Of a stretch of DNA of 64,000 bases, positions 50,037-59,596 are shown in pieces. Position numbers and translations under genes: made by a program. Origin of the DNA: CAZPRY01 sp964589175 (GTDB lineage Bacteria; Fidelibacterota; UBA2242); contig CAZPRY010000020.1 in assembly GCA_964589175.1 (NCBI GenBank), positions 1 to 64,000 on the forward strand. The letters run 5' to 3'. Position 1 is the stretch's first letter; each line of letters opens with the position of its first letter. The notes under the pieces were generated by a model. It saw nothing but the letters and a program-made list of their open reading frames with translations. It had not been told where the DNA came from and searched no databases.

Positions 50037-51377
50037 TCAGATTGACCGGCTGAAACGCTGAAAGCCGTCGAACTGCTCGATCAGGATTTTGCGGTTTTCC
50101 GGGTAGAGCGGCAAATCATAGATGGGGTCGCCGTCGATATCCTCGGAACTTACCAGGGCGCTGTCCCGCACGCCTAGCGCCGATTTGCGCCAGCGGTTGC
50201 CACGCATTATATAGCGGTTTCCGTCATGAACAAAGGCGAATTTATCTTCGCGGAACTGCGCCAGGGTTTGCCCGTTTTTATCGTACCAGAAGCTTTCAAG
50301 CACCGGCGGCTGATCGCTCTCGAGGCCGAGGTCGGCCAGGTGCGGTGGGCGGCCGGCGGCGTTTCGGACGAGCTGGAAAAGGTTACGAATCGAAACCGGC
50401 TGCTTGATTTCCCGGTTGGCCGGGATATTGGGCCCGGCGACAAAAAGCGGAACGCGATTGCCGGCTTCGGTGACATTGCCGAAATGGTAGTTCCAGCCTT
50501 CGTCCCCGAAGTTATCGCCGTGATCCGAGGTGAAGACCAGAAGTGATTCCGGGTACTTTGTGATAATCACTTCGGAGAAAATATCAATAAATCGGGAGAG
50601 CCGGCGCCAGGCAATCTTCTGCCGGTTGCGCAGGAGCCTCAGAAAATTAATCTGAAAATGTTGCCGTTCGCTGCTCAGCCAGCTCTGGTTGACAAGATGG
50701 AAGAGGCTCTTCATCTCGTTGTATTTATCCTGAACGCTGCGGCTGCGCAGGCGGAATTTGTTATCGATATGATAAGGAAAATGGGTTTCCATCAGGTTGA
50801 TAAAGAGGAAAACCTTGCGCTGCTCGCGGTCGGCCTCTTCCAGAACCCGGAAAGCGCGGTCGAGCTGGTAATTGCCCAGCGAGCGAATCCACGACTGGCT
50901 GGCCCGGAGGTCTTCGGTCATCCGGCCGGTCAACAGATCGCCGTTGAGTAATTTTTTGCGAATGCGGCGCTTGCCGAACAACACGATGAAATTACCGAGG
51001 GGATTTTTGGTGGGGTTGATAAAGCGCCAGATGGGTTCGATCCGGTCGAAACCGCGATCCAGCCCGAAGATGTGGGTGGTCACGGTATTGGCGGTCAGCT
51101 GAACCGTCGTGTAGCCCTGCTCTTTCAGGTGTTGGGCCAGGGTGGGGATGGAGGAATCCAATCCGCGCGTGCGGGTCGTGGAGCCGTGCTCGTGCGGTGA
51201 CAGGCCGGTGAAAATCGAGGCGGTCGACGGCAGGGTCCAGCAGCCGGCGGAATAGGCATTATGAAAAGTCGTGGACCGCGACTGGAGGAAATTCAGGCGG
51301 GAATGCCCGCCGCCCCAGACGGTATCATAGCGCAGGCTATCGGCAATTACGAGAATAATATGTCCGGTGTTATCCAT
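50037..51377 (-). CDS. Sulfatase-like alkaline-phosphatase-superfamily enzyme
   Basis: 446 residues. N-terminal HIILVIADSLRYDTVWGGG gives the metal aspartates; GCWTLPSTASIFTGLSPHEHG is the nucleophile region, and FTSDHGDNFGDEGWNYHFG holds the second metal set. In true arylsulfatases the motif begins C/S-x-P-S-R; here W-T-L-P-S-T places a Thr where the formylglycine would be and lacks the Arg. Enzymes with this pattern include phosphotransferases or hydrolases of the superfamily with a Thr nucleophile. Substrate unknown. No anaerobic sulfatase-maturing gene is adjacent. Confidence 0.82.
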   Translation of the reverse strand: MDNTGHIILVIADSLRYDTVWGGGHSRLNFLQSRSTTFHNAYSAGCWTLPSTASIFTGLSPHEHGSTTRTRGLDSSIPTLAQHLKEQGYTTVQLTANTVTTHIFGLDRGFDRIEPIWRFINPTKNPLGNFIVLFGKRRIRKKLLNGDLLTGRMTEDLRASQSWIRSLGNYQLDRAFRVLEEADREQRKVFLFINLMETHFPYHIDNKFRLRSRSVQDKYNEMKSLFHLVNQSWLSSERQHFQINFLRLLRNRQKIAWRRLSRFIDIFSEVIITKYPESLLVFTSDHGDNFGDEGWNYHFGNVTEAGNRVPLFVAGPNIPANREIKQPVSIRNLFQLVRNAAGRPPHLADLGLESDQPPVLESFWYDKNGQTLAQFREDKFAFVHDGNRYIMRGNRWRKSALGVRDSALVSSEDIDGDPIYDLPLYPENRKILIEQFDGFQRFSRSI

Positions 51378-51577
51378 AAAATTTCACCCGGCCCGCATAT
51401 TTATTGACATTTTCAATTTAGTGTCACTTTTACTGGAAGTCAAATGGTGAGATCGTTTCTGTCGTTGCAGAGGATCATTATCCCTGCGGGGGCCCGGGAT
51501 CTACAGGAGTATTGGCGACGCTAATGTAAAATAAATTTGCTATATTGAAACTTAATGAAGAATTGTCAGGAGGAAAT

Positions 51578-52339
51578 ATGAAAAACTTTGAAAGAGTTCT
51601 ATACGAAGCGCTGTTGATAGCTTTCGGGAAGGTTCTGGCCAAATACAATGCTTTTTCCCAGGGATCGATCCTCCGGGACGTCGGGCGCGAGATCATCCAA
51701 TATCTTAATGAACATGGTTTTGGATTCGATGAGACCGGCGATCTGGACGACCTCTCTAAACTGACCAATCTTTTTATCAAAAACGGGTTTGCCGAGAAGC
51801 TGGAGATTGTTCCCGCGGAAAAAGGCGACAATTATATATGGCACAACCTCTACGGTTTCGATGCCTATAAAGAATTGCACGAAATTTCCGACAATCCCTT
51901 TCTGGCCTGTCCGCTGAACTCATGTTTGTATTACATCGCCGAGAAACACCATAAGACCTTGCGCCTGCACAATAAATCGTTTGATACGGAAGGTCATATG
52001 GCCGAATCCCAGTATGAACTTGTGGACCAGGTCCTGCCTGAGGGCGAGGATTTCGATCAGCTGGTGATCGAGAATGTGAGGCTCTATGAACTGGCGGAAG
52101 AGCGGGCGGAAAGACTGGAAAAGGCCTATAAGGAAATCAAAGCCCTGCGGGGGATCATTCCCATCTGCGCCTCCTGTAAGAAAATCCGCAATGACGAGGG
52201 CTATTGGGAGCAGGTGGAAGGATATATCAGCGAGCACAGCGAGGCTGTTTTCAGCCACGCGGTTTGCCCGGATTGTATGCAGAAACTCTATCCCGATTAC
52301 ATGGCGGAGATGAAGAAAATCGAGACCAAGGAGAGTTAA
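51578..52339 (+). CDS. Signalling-type protein with CxxC-coordinated C-terminal box
   Basis: 253 residues from ATG at 51578 (AGGAGG four bases upstream). The N-terminal 170 residues (EALLIAFGKVLAKYNAFSQG and SILRDVGREIIQYLNEHGFG) form an unknown ligand-binding-type domain. A coiled coil at about 170-200 leads to the box ALRGIIPICASCKKIRNDEG, then YWEQVEGYI and HAVCPDCMQKLYPDY. This four-cysteine tail is usually found at the end of PAS or response-regulator proteins of delta-proteobacteria and FCB bacteria. Its role is unknown but suggests signalling. Confidence 0.7.
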   Translation: MKNFERVLYEALLIAFGKVLAKYNAFSQGSILRDVGREIIQYLNEHGFGFDETGDLDDLSKLTNLFIKNGFAEKLEIVPAEKGDNYIWHNLYGFDAYKELHEISDNPFLACPLNSCLYYIAEKHHKTLRLHNKSFDTEGHMAESQYELVDQVLPEGEDFDQLVIENVRLYELAEERAERLEKAYKEIKALRGIIPICASCKKIRNDEGYWEQVEGYISEHSEAVFSHAVCPDCMQKLYPDYMAEMKKIETKES

Positions 52340-52362
52340 CCGCTGAGTAGGGAGAGTATTTT

Positions 52363-52750
52363 ATGAATAGAAATCTTGTTGTCACACTGACCGGTCAGGA
52401 TCGGGTCGGTATAGTAGAACAGGTCACCCGGTTCGTTCTGGAACAGGGTGGTAATATAGCCGAAAGCCGCATGGCCCGGCTGGGCGCCCTACCGAATCGA
52501 AGTCAATGGCGCCGACCACGAAGGAATCGTCTATCATATCACCCATTACCTGGCGGAGCGGGGCATCAATATTGAAAGCATGGACACGGATATGATTCAG
52601 GCTCCGATGAGCGGAACTCCCTTATTCATGATGTCGGGCATCATGCTCGTAGCGCCCGATCAACCGCTGCATCTCTGGGAGGATAATCTTAAAGCGTTGG
52701 GTGACGATTTGAATGTGGAGATCGAGGTGTCGCCTTATACGGGATCATGA
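52363..52750 (+). pseudogene. GcvR-like ACT-domain gene with internal deletion and frameshift
   Basis: The start reads as an ACT protein (VVTLTGQDRVGIVEQVTRFV and GGNIAESRMARLG), then the frame changes at about 52493 and the second ACT domain continues in the +1 frame (RIEVNGADHEGIVYHITHYL, then APMSGTPLFMM and LGDDLNVEIEV) to a stop at 52750. Compared with the usual two-ACT layout about 100 bases are missing between MARLG and the second domain. Broken gene, or an assembly error. Confidence 0.75.
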
Positions 52751-52782
52751 ATTACCTTTCGGGCATGTCTGAAGATGCATAG

Positions 52783-52929
52783 ATGGCCGAAATTCCCCAA
52801 AATTTAAATAAAACGGACGGAATCAAAATCCCGCCAAAGGGTCTGGCGATTTTGGCGCTGATCGGGCAGCTGGCCGCGCCTGCGATGTTCGGCTACTTCT
52901 GTGTTTTTCAAATTTCTTACATTTTTTAG
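52783..52929 (+). pseudogene. Truncated hydrophobic-protein start
   Basis: 48 codons: MAEIPQNLNKTDGIKIPPKG, then a hydrophobic segment (LAILALIGQLAAPAMFGYF) and a stop. It looks like the N-terminus and first membrane helix of a transporter cut short by recombination. Sits directly behind the broken ACT gene and before the glycoside hydrolase, so the whole interval seems to be a scar. Confidence 0.4.
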
Positions 52930-53035
52930 CGAACGGCTTCACAAACGGCATTATTTCATATCCCATAAAATTATTCTACGATTAAGAAGTGAGATTGCTA
53001 AATTAGGCCACAACATTTTCATTGAGGAGATGCTT

Positions 53036-55192
53036 ATGAATCCATCGATACGTGTTCTGTCATGTTTGCTGATCGTCGCGAGCTTGATTTCCGTCATTTC
53101 TTGTGACGGGGGAGATTCCTCCGGCATTCGAGTCCTGCCGGCGGCCGGAAAGATCGGACGGTTTGAAACCCTTACGGCCAGAATCGCCTTGTCGACTCCC
53201 TTCACGAATCCTTATGATTCCGATGATATTCAGGTGGACTTGCTGGTGAACACGCCCGATGGTCAAAAATTAGCGCTGCCCTGTTTTTATACGAGCGGGT
53301 CATCGGAGGAGTCCGAATGGGAAGCACGTTACACAGCCATGCAGGCGGGAAAGCACAGCTGCCGGATTCAGGTCGTCAGTCAAGGGGATAGCTCGCGCTC
53401 CGGGATATTCCATCTGAAAGTAATGGAATCCGGCCGGGACGGCTTTTTGCGGTTGAACCCCCAATCGCTCTATTCTTTCGTTTTCGACTCGGGGAAACGT
53501 TATCGCGGTGTCGGATTGAATGTCTGCTGGGAAATGCAGTCGGATTGGAAACACCCTTACGAGACCTATTTTGATGAGCTGGAGCGGAACCATGCGGATT
53601 TCATGCGCATCTGGATGTGTCCCTGGAATCTGCCGCTGGAATGGGCGCGGGTTCCGTCTTATGAAGTCCTCACCGATGAATTTGAGAATTGGGAGAAAAC
53701 CTATTCCCACTCGCCGGGACTGCAGCTCGTCAGGGACGTAAACCGGCAAACCGAGGAAGATTCCAGCCGGATTACGATGCGCTCCAATTCCACGGAAACG
53801 ATCGTCTATCAGCTCGAAAATATCCGCAAATTCAAAGTCAAACTATTCTACCGGCAGCGGCTTTCCGAAGATAAAATCAAATGTTATTGGTCGACGGATG
53901 ATGTTTCCTATACGCCCATCGAGATCGAATTCAGCCAGGCCTGGGACACCCAGACAGACTGGCAACGCGTTTTCATCGCCTATATCAAAGAACTTCCGGC
54001 CGGCGCGAATTACCTTAAAATCGAATTGCTGAAAGATATGGAGGGAACGCCCAATCTGGCCAGCATCGAGATCGAGCACGGCGAGGCGACGGAGGTTCTG
54101 GACGCGCCCGGTCTCGGCCGGTACTATGAGAAGACGGCCAAACGCCTGGACGAAATCCTGCGTCTGGCGGAAGAAAAGGGTGTCTATATCATGCTCGCGC
54201 ATGATTACCATGGTCTTTTCAAAGACTATATCGATCGCTGGGCCTCCAATGCCGAATGGCGGACCTGTCCCTATAACGCCGCCAACGGCGGACCCTGCGA
54301 AACACCCACGGATTTTTTCACCAATGCCGAGGCGAAGAAAATCTATAAGAAGCGCTTGAGATACATGGTGGCGCGCTGGGGATTCTCCACCTACCTGGCC
54401 TGCTGGGAATTCTGGAACGAAATCGACAATGTAATGGAATGGCAGGGAGTTCCGGCGGAGGCGATCACCACCTGGCACCGGGAGATGGCCGATTACCTGA
54501 AAGAGATCGATCCCTACGAACACCTCGTGACGACCAGCGTCGTTTACCGGGAAGTGCCGGGTTTGTGGGACATCGAAAATCTGGATTTTACGCAGCATCA
54601 CAACTACGGCCCGACGAATGATATGAAAACGAGCATCCTGAATTACGTCAATCTTTTTCAAAAACCGGACGTGGTCGGGGAATATGCGCTGGGCTGGAAG
54701 GGTCCCGGCAAGGACCAGCCGGCGGAACTGTATGAGGGCAAGATGCACAACGGCCTCTGGCGCGGTATGTTCTCGCCGACCCCGGTTTTGCCCCTCACGT
54801 GGTGGTGGGAATGGCATCTGCAGAAGCAGCATTATCACCATTTCAGAGCCGCGGCGGATTTCGTAGCGCTCATGATCACGAAAAATGAGGACGTTCTGGG
54901 TGAAATCACTGTCAGCGGCGGGGCTGCGAAGGTTGAGTGCCTGGGGCTAAAATCGGGTGACGACCGCTTTGTATGGCTGCGCAATCCGGGCGCCGAAGTG
55001 CAGAACGAACTATCGCTGACAGTAGAAGGAACAGGCACATCACAATTTATTGCAAAATATTACGATACCTGGACGGGCAAATTTTCGGAGGAGCTGGAGA
55101 TCGAATCCGTGGATGATCAGATCCTGCTGAAAGGCTTCCGGCTGGCGAGTGCTCAGGACAAGGCTGTATGGCTGCGGCCGAAAGGGCAATGA
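53036..55192 (+). CDS. GH5-like surface glycoside hydrolase lipoprotein (mannanase/cellulase type)
   Basis: 718 residues from ATG at 53036 (GAGGAG five bases upstream); an in-frame upstream start is rejected. Lipobox VISC near residue 23. Residues about 30-130 form a DUF5060-like beta domain, followed by GH clan-A TIM-barrel parts: an N-barrel segment (NVCWEMQSDWKHPYETYFDE), an inserted beta-sandwich module (about 230-360), then LACWEFWNEIDN with acid/base Glu near 462 and VVGEYALGW with nucleophile Glu near 549. Likely endo-beta-mannanase or glucanase acting at the cell surface. First gene of the glycan run. Confidence 0.85.
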   Translation: MNPSIRVLSCLLIVASLISVISCDGGDSSGIRVLPAAGKIGRFETLTARIALSTPFTNPYDSDDIQVDLLVNTPDGQKLALPCFYTSGSSEESEWEARYTAMQAGKHSCRIQVVSQGDSSRSGIFHLKVMESGRDGFLRLNPQSLYSFVFDSGKRYRGVGLNVCWEMQSDWKHPYETYFDELERNHADFMRIWMCPWNLPLEWARVPSYEVLTDEFENWEKTYSHSPGLQLVRDVNRQTEEDSSRITMRSNSTETIVYQLENIRKFKVKLFYRQRLSEDKIKCYWSTDDVSYTPIEIEFSQAWDTQTDWQRVFIAYIKELPAGANYLKIELLKDMEGTPNLASIEIEHGEATEVLDAPGLGRYYEKTAKRLDEILRLAEEKGVYIMLAHDYHGLFKDYIDRWASNAEWRTCPYNAANGGPCETPTDFFTNAEAKKIYKKRLRYMVARWGFSTYLACWEFWNEIDNVMEWQGVPAEAITTWHREMADYLKEIDPYEHLVTTSVVYREVPGLWDIENLDFTQHHNYGPTNDMKTSILNYVNLFQKPDVVGEYALGWKGPGKDQPAELYEGKMHNGLWRGMFSPTPVLPLTWWWEWHLQKQHYHHFRAAADFVALMITKNEDVLGEITVSGGAAKVECLGLKSGDDRFVWLRNPGAEVQNELSLTVEGTGTSQFIAKYYDTWTGKFSEELEIESVDDQILLKGFRLASAQDKAVWLRPKGQ

Positions 55193-55306
55193 GCCTTGGC
55201 TGAATCGCGACCGGCCCATTCACCCTAAAGAGTATCGGAAGGCAACGAGACCTTTGCATTCTTGCCCGAGTTTCATAATATATCAATGTTAAGGGGAGGC
55301 TGATCG

Positions 55307-56290
55307 ATGAAGTACCGTGAACTCGGAAGGACCGGCTGGGAAATATCAACCATCGGTTTCGGCGGATGGGCGATTGGGGGAACCTGGGGACGGGTGGATG
55401 ACCGTGAAGCGCTGGCTGCCCTGCACCGGGCCGTGGACCTGGGAATTAATTTCTTCGATACCGCCGACGTGTATGGCGACGGTCATAGTGAGCGGCTGAT
55501 GAGGCAGCTTCGCAAGGATTATAAAGAGAAAATTCATATTGCGACCAAGGCCGGACGGCGGCTCGACCCGCATATGACCGCGGGCTACAACCGCGAAAAC
55601 CTCACGGCCTTCGTCGAGCACAGCCTGCAAAACCTGGGCGCTGAAACCCTCGATCTGCTGCAACTGCACTGTCCGCCGACCGAGGTCTACTACATGCCCG
55701 AAGTATTTGCTATTCTCGATGACCTCGTGAAAGACGGCAAACTGCGTTTTTACGGCGTGAGTGTTGAAAAAGTGGAAGAAGCTCTGAAGGCGATCGAATA
55801 TCCCAATGTCCAGTCGGTGCAGATTATTTTCAACATGTTCCGGCATCGCCCGGCCGAGCTGTTTTTCGAGCAGGCCCGCAAGCGCAAGGTGGGCATCATC
55901 GTCCGGGTTCCGCTGGCATCGGGGATGCTGACCGGCAAACTCAGGCCGGACACGAATTTCGAGCCGGATGATCACCGGCGCTTCAATCGCCACGGGGAAG
56001 CTTTCGATCGGGGCGAGACCTTTTCGGGCGTCGATTATGAACTCGGTTTAAAAGCCGTCGACGAATTGATGGCGATTTGCCCGCTGGGCGTGACGATGGC
56101 CCAATTTGCACTGCGCTGGATTTTGATGTTTGATGCCGTGAGCTGCACGATACCGGGCGGAAGGCGCCCCGTGCAGGTCGAAGAGAATGCCGCCGTGTCC
56201 GATCTGCATCCGCTCAGCGAAGAAACGATGGAAAAGGTGCGCTCGGTCTACGATCGCTACATTCGCAAGTCGGTTCACCATTATTGGTAA
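55307..56290 (+). CDS. Aldo/keto reductase
   Basis: 327 residues. Catalytic tetrad visible: Asp in NFFDTADVYGDG, Tyr in the same motif, Lys in IHIATKAGRR and His in LDLLQLHCPP. NADPH-binding region near the end (QFALRWILMFDAVSCTIPGG). Probably reduces a sugar aldehyde or ketone within this polysaccharide cluster. GGGGAGG lies nine bases before the ATG. Confidence 0.93.
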   Translation: MKYRELGRTGWEISTIGFGGWAIGGTWGRVDDREALAALHRAVDLGINFFDTADVYGDGHSERLMRQLRKDYKEKIHIATKAGRRLDPHMTAGYNRENLTAFVEHSLQNLGAETLDLLQLHCPPTEVYYMPEVFAILDDLVKDGKLRFYGVSVEKVEEALKAIEYPNVQSVQIIFNMFRHRPAELFFEQARKRKVGIIVRVPLASGMLTGKLRPDTNFEPDDHRRFNRHGEAFDRGETFSGVDYELGLKAVDELMAICPLGVTMAQFALRWILMFDAVSCTIPGGRRPVQVEENAAVSDLHPLSEETMEKVRSVYDRYIRKSVHHYW

Positions 56291-56407
56291 ATCGCTATTT
56301 GTATTCTGAAAATTTATAAAAGCAGCATTCCGGTATCGGCCCAAAACTGATCGATGGGATAACAACTTATAACTTCATGCTTTGCGTTAAGGAGTGGAGA
56401 TTCGCTT

Positions 56408-57388
56408 ATGAAAGTCTTATTTATCGGCGGCACGGGTGTCATCAGCTCGGCCTGTTCCCAATTGGCGATTGAGCGGGGAATCGATCTTTACCTGTTAAAC
56501 AGGGGCCAAAGCCACCGGCCGGTTCCGGAAGGAGCCCAGGTTCTGAAAGCCGATATTCGCGATATGGCTTCAGTGAAATCGGCGCTGAGCAGGCTGACCT
56601 TTGAGGCCGTTGTCGATTGGATCGCTTTTACACCGGATCACATCGAAACCGACCTGCAGTTGTTCCGGGAGCGGACGGGGCAGTTCGTCTTCATCAGTTC
56701 GGCATCGGCCTATCAGACCCCACCGGCCAGATTGCCGGTGACCGAATCGACGCCGCTGGCGAATCCCTTCTGGGAATACTCGCGCAATAAAATCGCCTGT
56801 GAGGATCGTTTGATCCGGGCTCACCGCGAGTTTCAGTTTCCCTTTACGATTGTCCGGCCGTCTCACACCTACGATTGCACGCTGCTGCCGATGCACGGCG
56901 GCTATACCATCGTGGACCGCATGCGCAAAGGTCAGAAGGTTATTGTGCATGGCGACGGCAGTTCCCTGTGGGTAATGACCCATCACCGCGATTTCGCGAA
57001 GGGCTTCGTAGGGCTGCTGGGCAACAATCGCGCGATCGGGGAGGTTTTTCAGATTACTTCCGATGAATGGCTGACCTGGAACCGGATATTCGAGATCGTC
57101 GCGCAGGCCGCCGGAACGAAGGCCGACATCATGCATATCCCATCGGATGTCATCGCCGGATTTGACCCGGAGTGGGGAGATGGCCTGTTAGGCGATAAAA
57201 TGCACAGCATGATTTTCGACAACAGCAAAATCAAGCAGCTGGTGCCGGACTTTGCCGCCACGATTCCCTTTGCGCGCGGGGCCGAAGAGATAATGGCCTG
57301 GTATGACGGCGATGCGTCCCGGCGAGTGATCAATCCGAAGCTGAATAGCCTGATCGATGAAATGCTCGATTTTGATAAGGCCGCTTAG
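56408..57388 (+). CDS. Extended SDR nucleotide-sugar epimerase/dehydratase
   Basis: 326 residues. GGTGVIS at residues 7-13 is the Rossmann NAD motif; the catalytic Ser lies in FISSASAYQTP and YxxxK in EYSRNKIACE. Ends with a substrate-specificity domain (DPEWGDGLLGDKMHSMIFDN). Close to bacterial mRNA-binding/epimerase CSP41-like SDRs. Follows the aldo/keto reductase by about 120 bases in the same direction. Confidence 0.87.
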   Translation: MKVLFIGGTGVISSACSQLAIERGIDLYLLNRGQSHRPVPEGAQVLKADIRDMASVKSALSRLTFEAVVDWIAFTPDHIETDLQLFRERTGQFVFISSASAYQTPPARLPVTESTPLANPFWEYSRNKIACEDRLIRAHREFQFPFTIVRPSHTYDCTLLPMHGGYTIVDRMRKGQKVIVHGDGSSLWVMTHHRDFAKGFVGLLGNNRAIGEVFQITSDEWLTWNRIFEIVAQAAGTKADIMHIPSDVIAGFDPEWGDGLLGDKMHSMIFDNSKIKQLVPDFAATIPFARGAEEIMAWYDGDASRRVINPKLNSLIDEMLDFDKAA

Positions 57389-57463
57389 CTATTAATCTTT
57401 AAATTAAAATACAGGCAATCTGAACGGTTTTAAACATCTTAAAATCTTTTCGGGGAGAGTAAT

Positions 57464-59533
57464 TTGCGAAACAAAATAAATAGCGAAATTTACTTCGTTA
57501 CAGGCTTTTTATTGCTCGCCCCGCTCCTCGCAAGCGCCGCTGCCGGAGACATCCGGCTCAACCAGAAGGGTTTCTATCCCGAAGGCCCGAAATATGCCAT
57601 TGCGCTGGCCGTTGGGGATGACACGTTTTACATCACTTCCCCGGATCTGGCCGATACGCTTTACAGCGGGGCGCTGGCGGCGGCGAAAACCTGGACGCAT
57701 TCGGGTGAGGAGGTCCGGTTAATCGATTTTACCGATTTTACGACGCCGAGTGAATACACAATTGTAGTCCCGGATCTGGGTCAGTCTCACCGTTTCCGGA
57801 TCGCGGATTATGTGCAGCAGGATTTGACAATCGGAGCGCTCAGGGGATTTTATTATCAGAGGGCTTCAATGGAACTCCTGCCGGAGTTTGCCGGAATCTG
57901 GAGCCGGCCGGCCGGGCACCCCGACACTTTGGTGTATGTGCATGTCTCGGCTGCGAGCGCAGCACGGCCGGCGAATACAATCATTTCTGCGCCGAAGGGT
58001 TGGTACGACGCCGGGGATTATGGCAAGTACATCGTGAATTCGGGAATCAGCACATACACGGTCCTGGCCCTTTATGAGCATTTTCCGGAATATTATCGGA
58101 ATTTCGGCACCGGAATTCCCGAAAGCGGCAATGGCGTCCCGGATGTTCTGGATGAGGCGCTGTGGAACCTGAGATGGATGCTTGCCATGCAGGACCCGAA
58201 CGACGGCGGCGTGTATCACAAGCTGACGACGGCTAATTTTGCCGCGATGGTCATGCCACATAAGGCCGGAGGCAAGCGTTACGTCGTCATGAAGAGCACA
58301 GCGGCGACACTCGACTTCGCGGCAGTGATGGCGCAGGCCAGCCGGATTTTCAGCCATTTCGGGGATGAATTACCGGGGCTCGCGGATTCCTGTCTGACAG
58401 CTTCATTGGATGCCTGGCGATGGGCGCGTGAGCATCCGAACGTATTCTATTCTCAGCCGTCCGGAATCAACACGGGAGCATACGGGGACGGCTATGTCGG
58501 AGACGAATTCAAGTGGGCTGCCGCCGAGCTCTTCATCACGACCGGGGCGGACAGTTTTTATACCGCCGTTGATTTCTTGTCTGGCAACTTCGATGTGCCC
58601 TCCTGGCCGAATGTCGCCACCCTGGGACTCCTTTCCCTGGCAGCCCGAATCGACAGCCTGAGTATTGGAATGGCAAATTTGGTCGAGAATGCGCTTTTGA
58701 GCCTGGCGGATCCATTGATAACTTCGCTGGATAATTCGGCTTATCACGTTGTAATGGGCAAATCAAGCAGCGATTTCACCTGGGGCAGCAACGGCGTAGC
58801 CACCAACCAGGGCATGATCCTGATCCACGCCTATTTGCTCACGCTGGATGAATCCTACCTGGAAGCTGCGCTTCAAAACCTGGATTATCTGCTGGGACGG
58901 AATGCAACCGGCTACTGTTTTGTGACCGGTTTTGGCAGTGTCTCGCCGATGAAGATTCATCATCGCCCCTCCGCTGGTGACGGCATCAGAAAACCGGTTC
59001 CCGGCTTGCTGGCCGGCGGCCCGAACCCGGGAAGACAGGACGGCTGTTCCGGTTATATCGGGACCGAGGCGGCCCGGTCCTACTCCGACACCGAATGCAG
59101 CTACGCCTCTAATGAAATTGCGATTAACTGGAACGCTCCGCTGGTTTACCTGGCCGGGGCCCTTGAAGCGCTCTATTCGCCTACGGGACATCCCAACAGC
59201 ACCGCGATCCGGGAAGCTGATGAACAGGGGGAAACGCTGCCCCGGAAATTCGGTTTACTGCCCAATTACCCGAATCCGTTCAATCCCTCCACGCAAATTG
59301 TCTATTCGCTGCCGCGCGAGAGCGAGGTTCGTCTGGGGGTTTACAACCTGAAAGGCCAGCTGGTCCGAACGCTCCGGAACGGCGTGATTCCGGCCGGGAC
59401 TCACAGCGTCACCTGGAATGCGGACAGGAGCGGCGGCACAAAAGTCGGCAGCGGGATTTATATCGTTCGCCTGGCGGCCCGCCAGCATGATCAAACCGTT
59501 GTGGATTCGAGGAAGATTTTGTTGCTCCAATAA
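57464..59533 (+). CDS. GH9 endoglucanase-like enzyme with T9SS sorting domain
   Basis: 689 residues from TTG at 57464 (GGGGAGAG upstream). Signal peptide 1-25, then an Ig-like GH9 N-domain (DIRLNQKGFYPEGPKYAIAL) and the catalytic (alpha/alpha)6 barrel: WYDAGDYGKYIV with catalytic Asp near 182-185, HHRPSAGDG and SYASNEIAINWNAPLVY with the acid Glu near 551. The C-terminal YPNPFNPSTQIVYSLPRE domain directs export by the type IX system. Cleaves beta-1,4-glucan or glucomannan. Confidence 0.93.
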   Translation: MRNKINSEIYFVTGFLLLAPLLASAAAGDIRLNQKGFYPEGPKYAIALAVGDDTFYITSPDLADTLYSGALAAAKTWTHSGEEVRLIDFTDFTTPSEYTIVVPDLGQSHRFRIADYVQQDLTIGALRGFYYQRASMELLPEFAGIWSRPAGHPDTLVYVHVSAASAARPANTIISAPKGWYDAGDYGKYIVNSGISTYTVLALYEHFPEYYRNFGTGIPESGNGVPDVLDEALWNLRWMLAMQDPNDGGVYHKLTTANFAAMVMPHKAGGKRYVVMKSTAATLDFAAVMAQASRIFSHFGDELPGLADSCLTASLDAWRWAREHPNVFYSQPSGINTGAYGDGYVGDEFKWAAAELFITTGADSFYTAVDFLSGNFDVPSWPNVATLGLLSLAARIDSLSIGMANLVENALLSLADPLITSLDNSAYHVVMGKSSSDFTWGSNGVATNQGMILIHAYLLTLDESYLEAALQNLDYLLGRNATGYCFVTGFGSVSPMKIHHRPSAGDGIRKPVPGLLAGGPNPGRQDGCSGYIGTEAARSYSDTECSYASNEIAINWNAPLVYLAGALEALYSPTGHPNSTAIREADEQGETLPRKFGLLPNYPNPFNPSTQIVYSLPRESEVRLGVYNLKGQLVRTLRNGVIPAGTHSVTWNADRSGGTKVGSGIYIVRLAARQHDQTVVDSRKILLLQ

Positions 59534-59596
59534 ATAGCGGAATCATCCGGCTTTCAGGTCGGCAAATCCGTATTTTAAAATGTAATCGGAGAAAGT

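Noticed and set aside
53843..54841. 332-residue minus-strand open frame
   Set aside because: Antisense to the GH5-like gene; no protein features.
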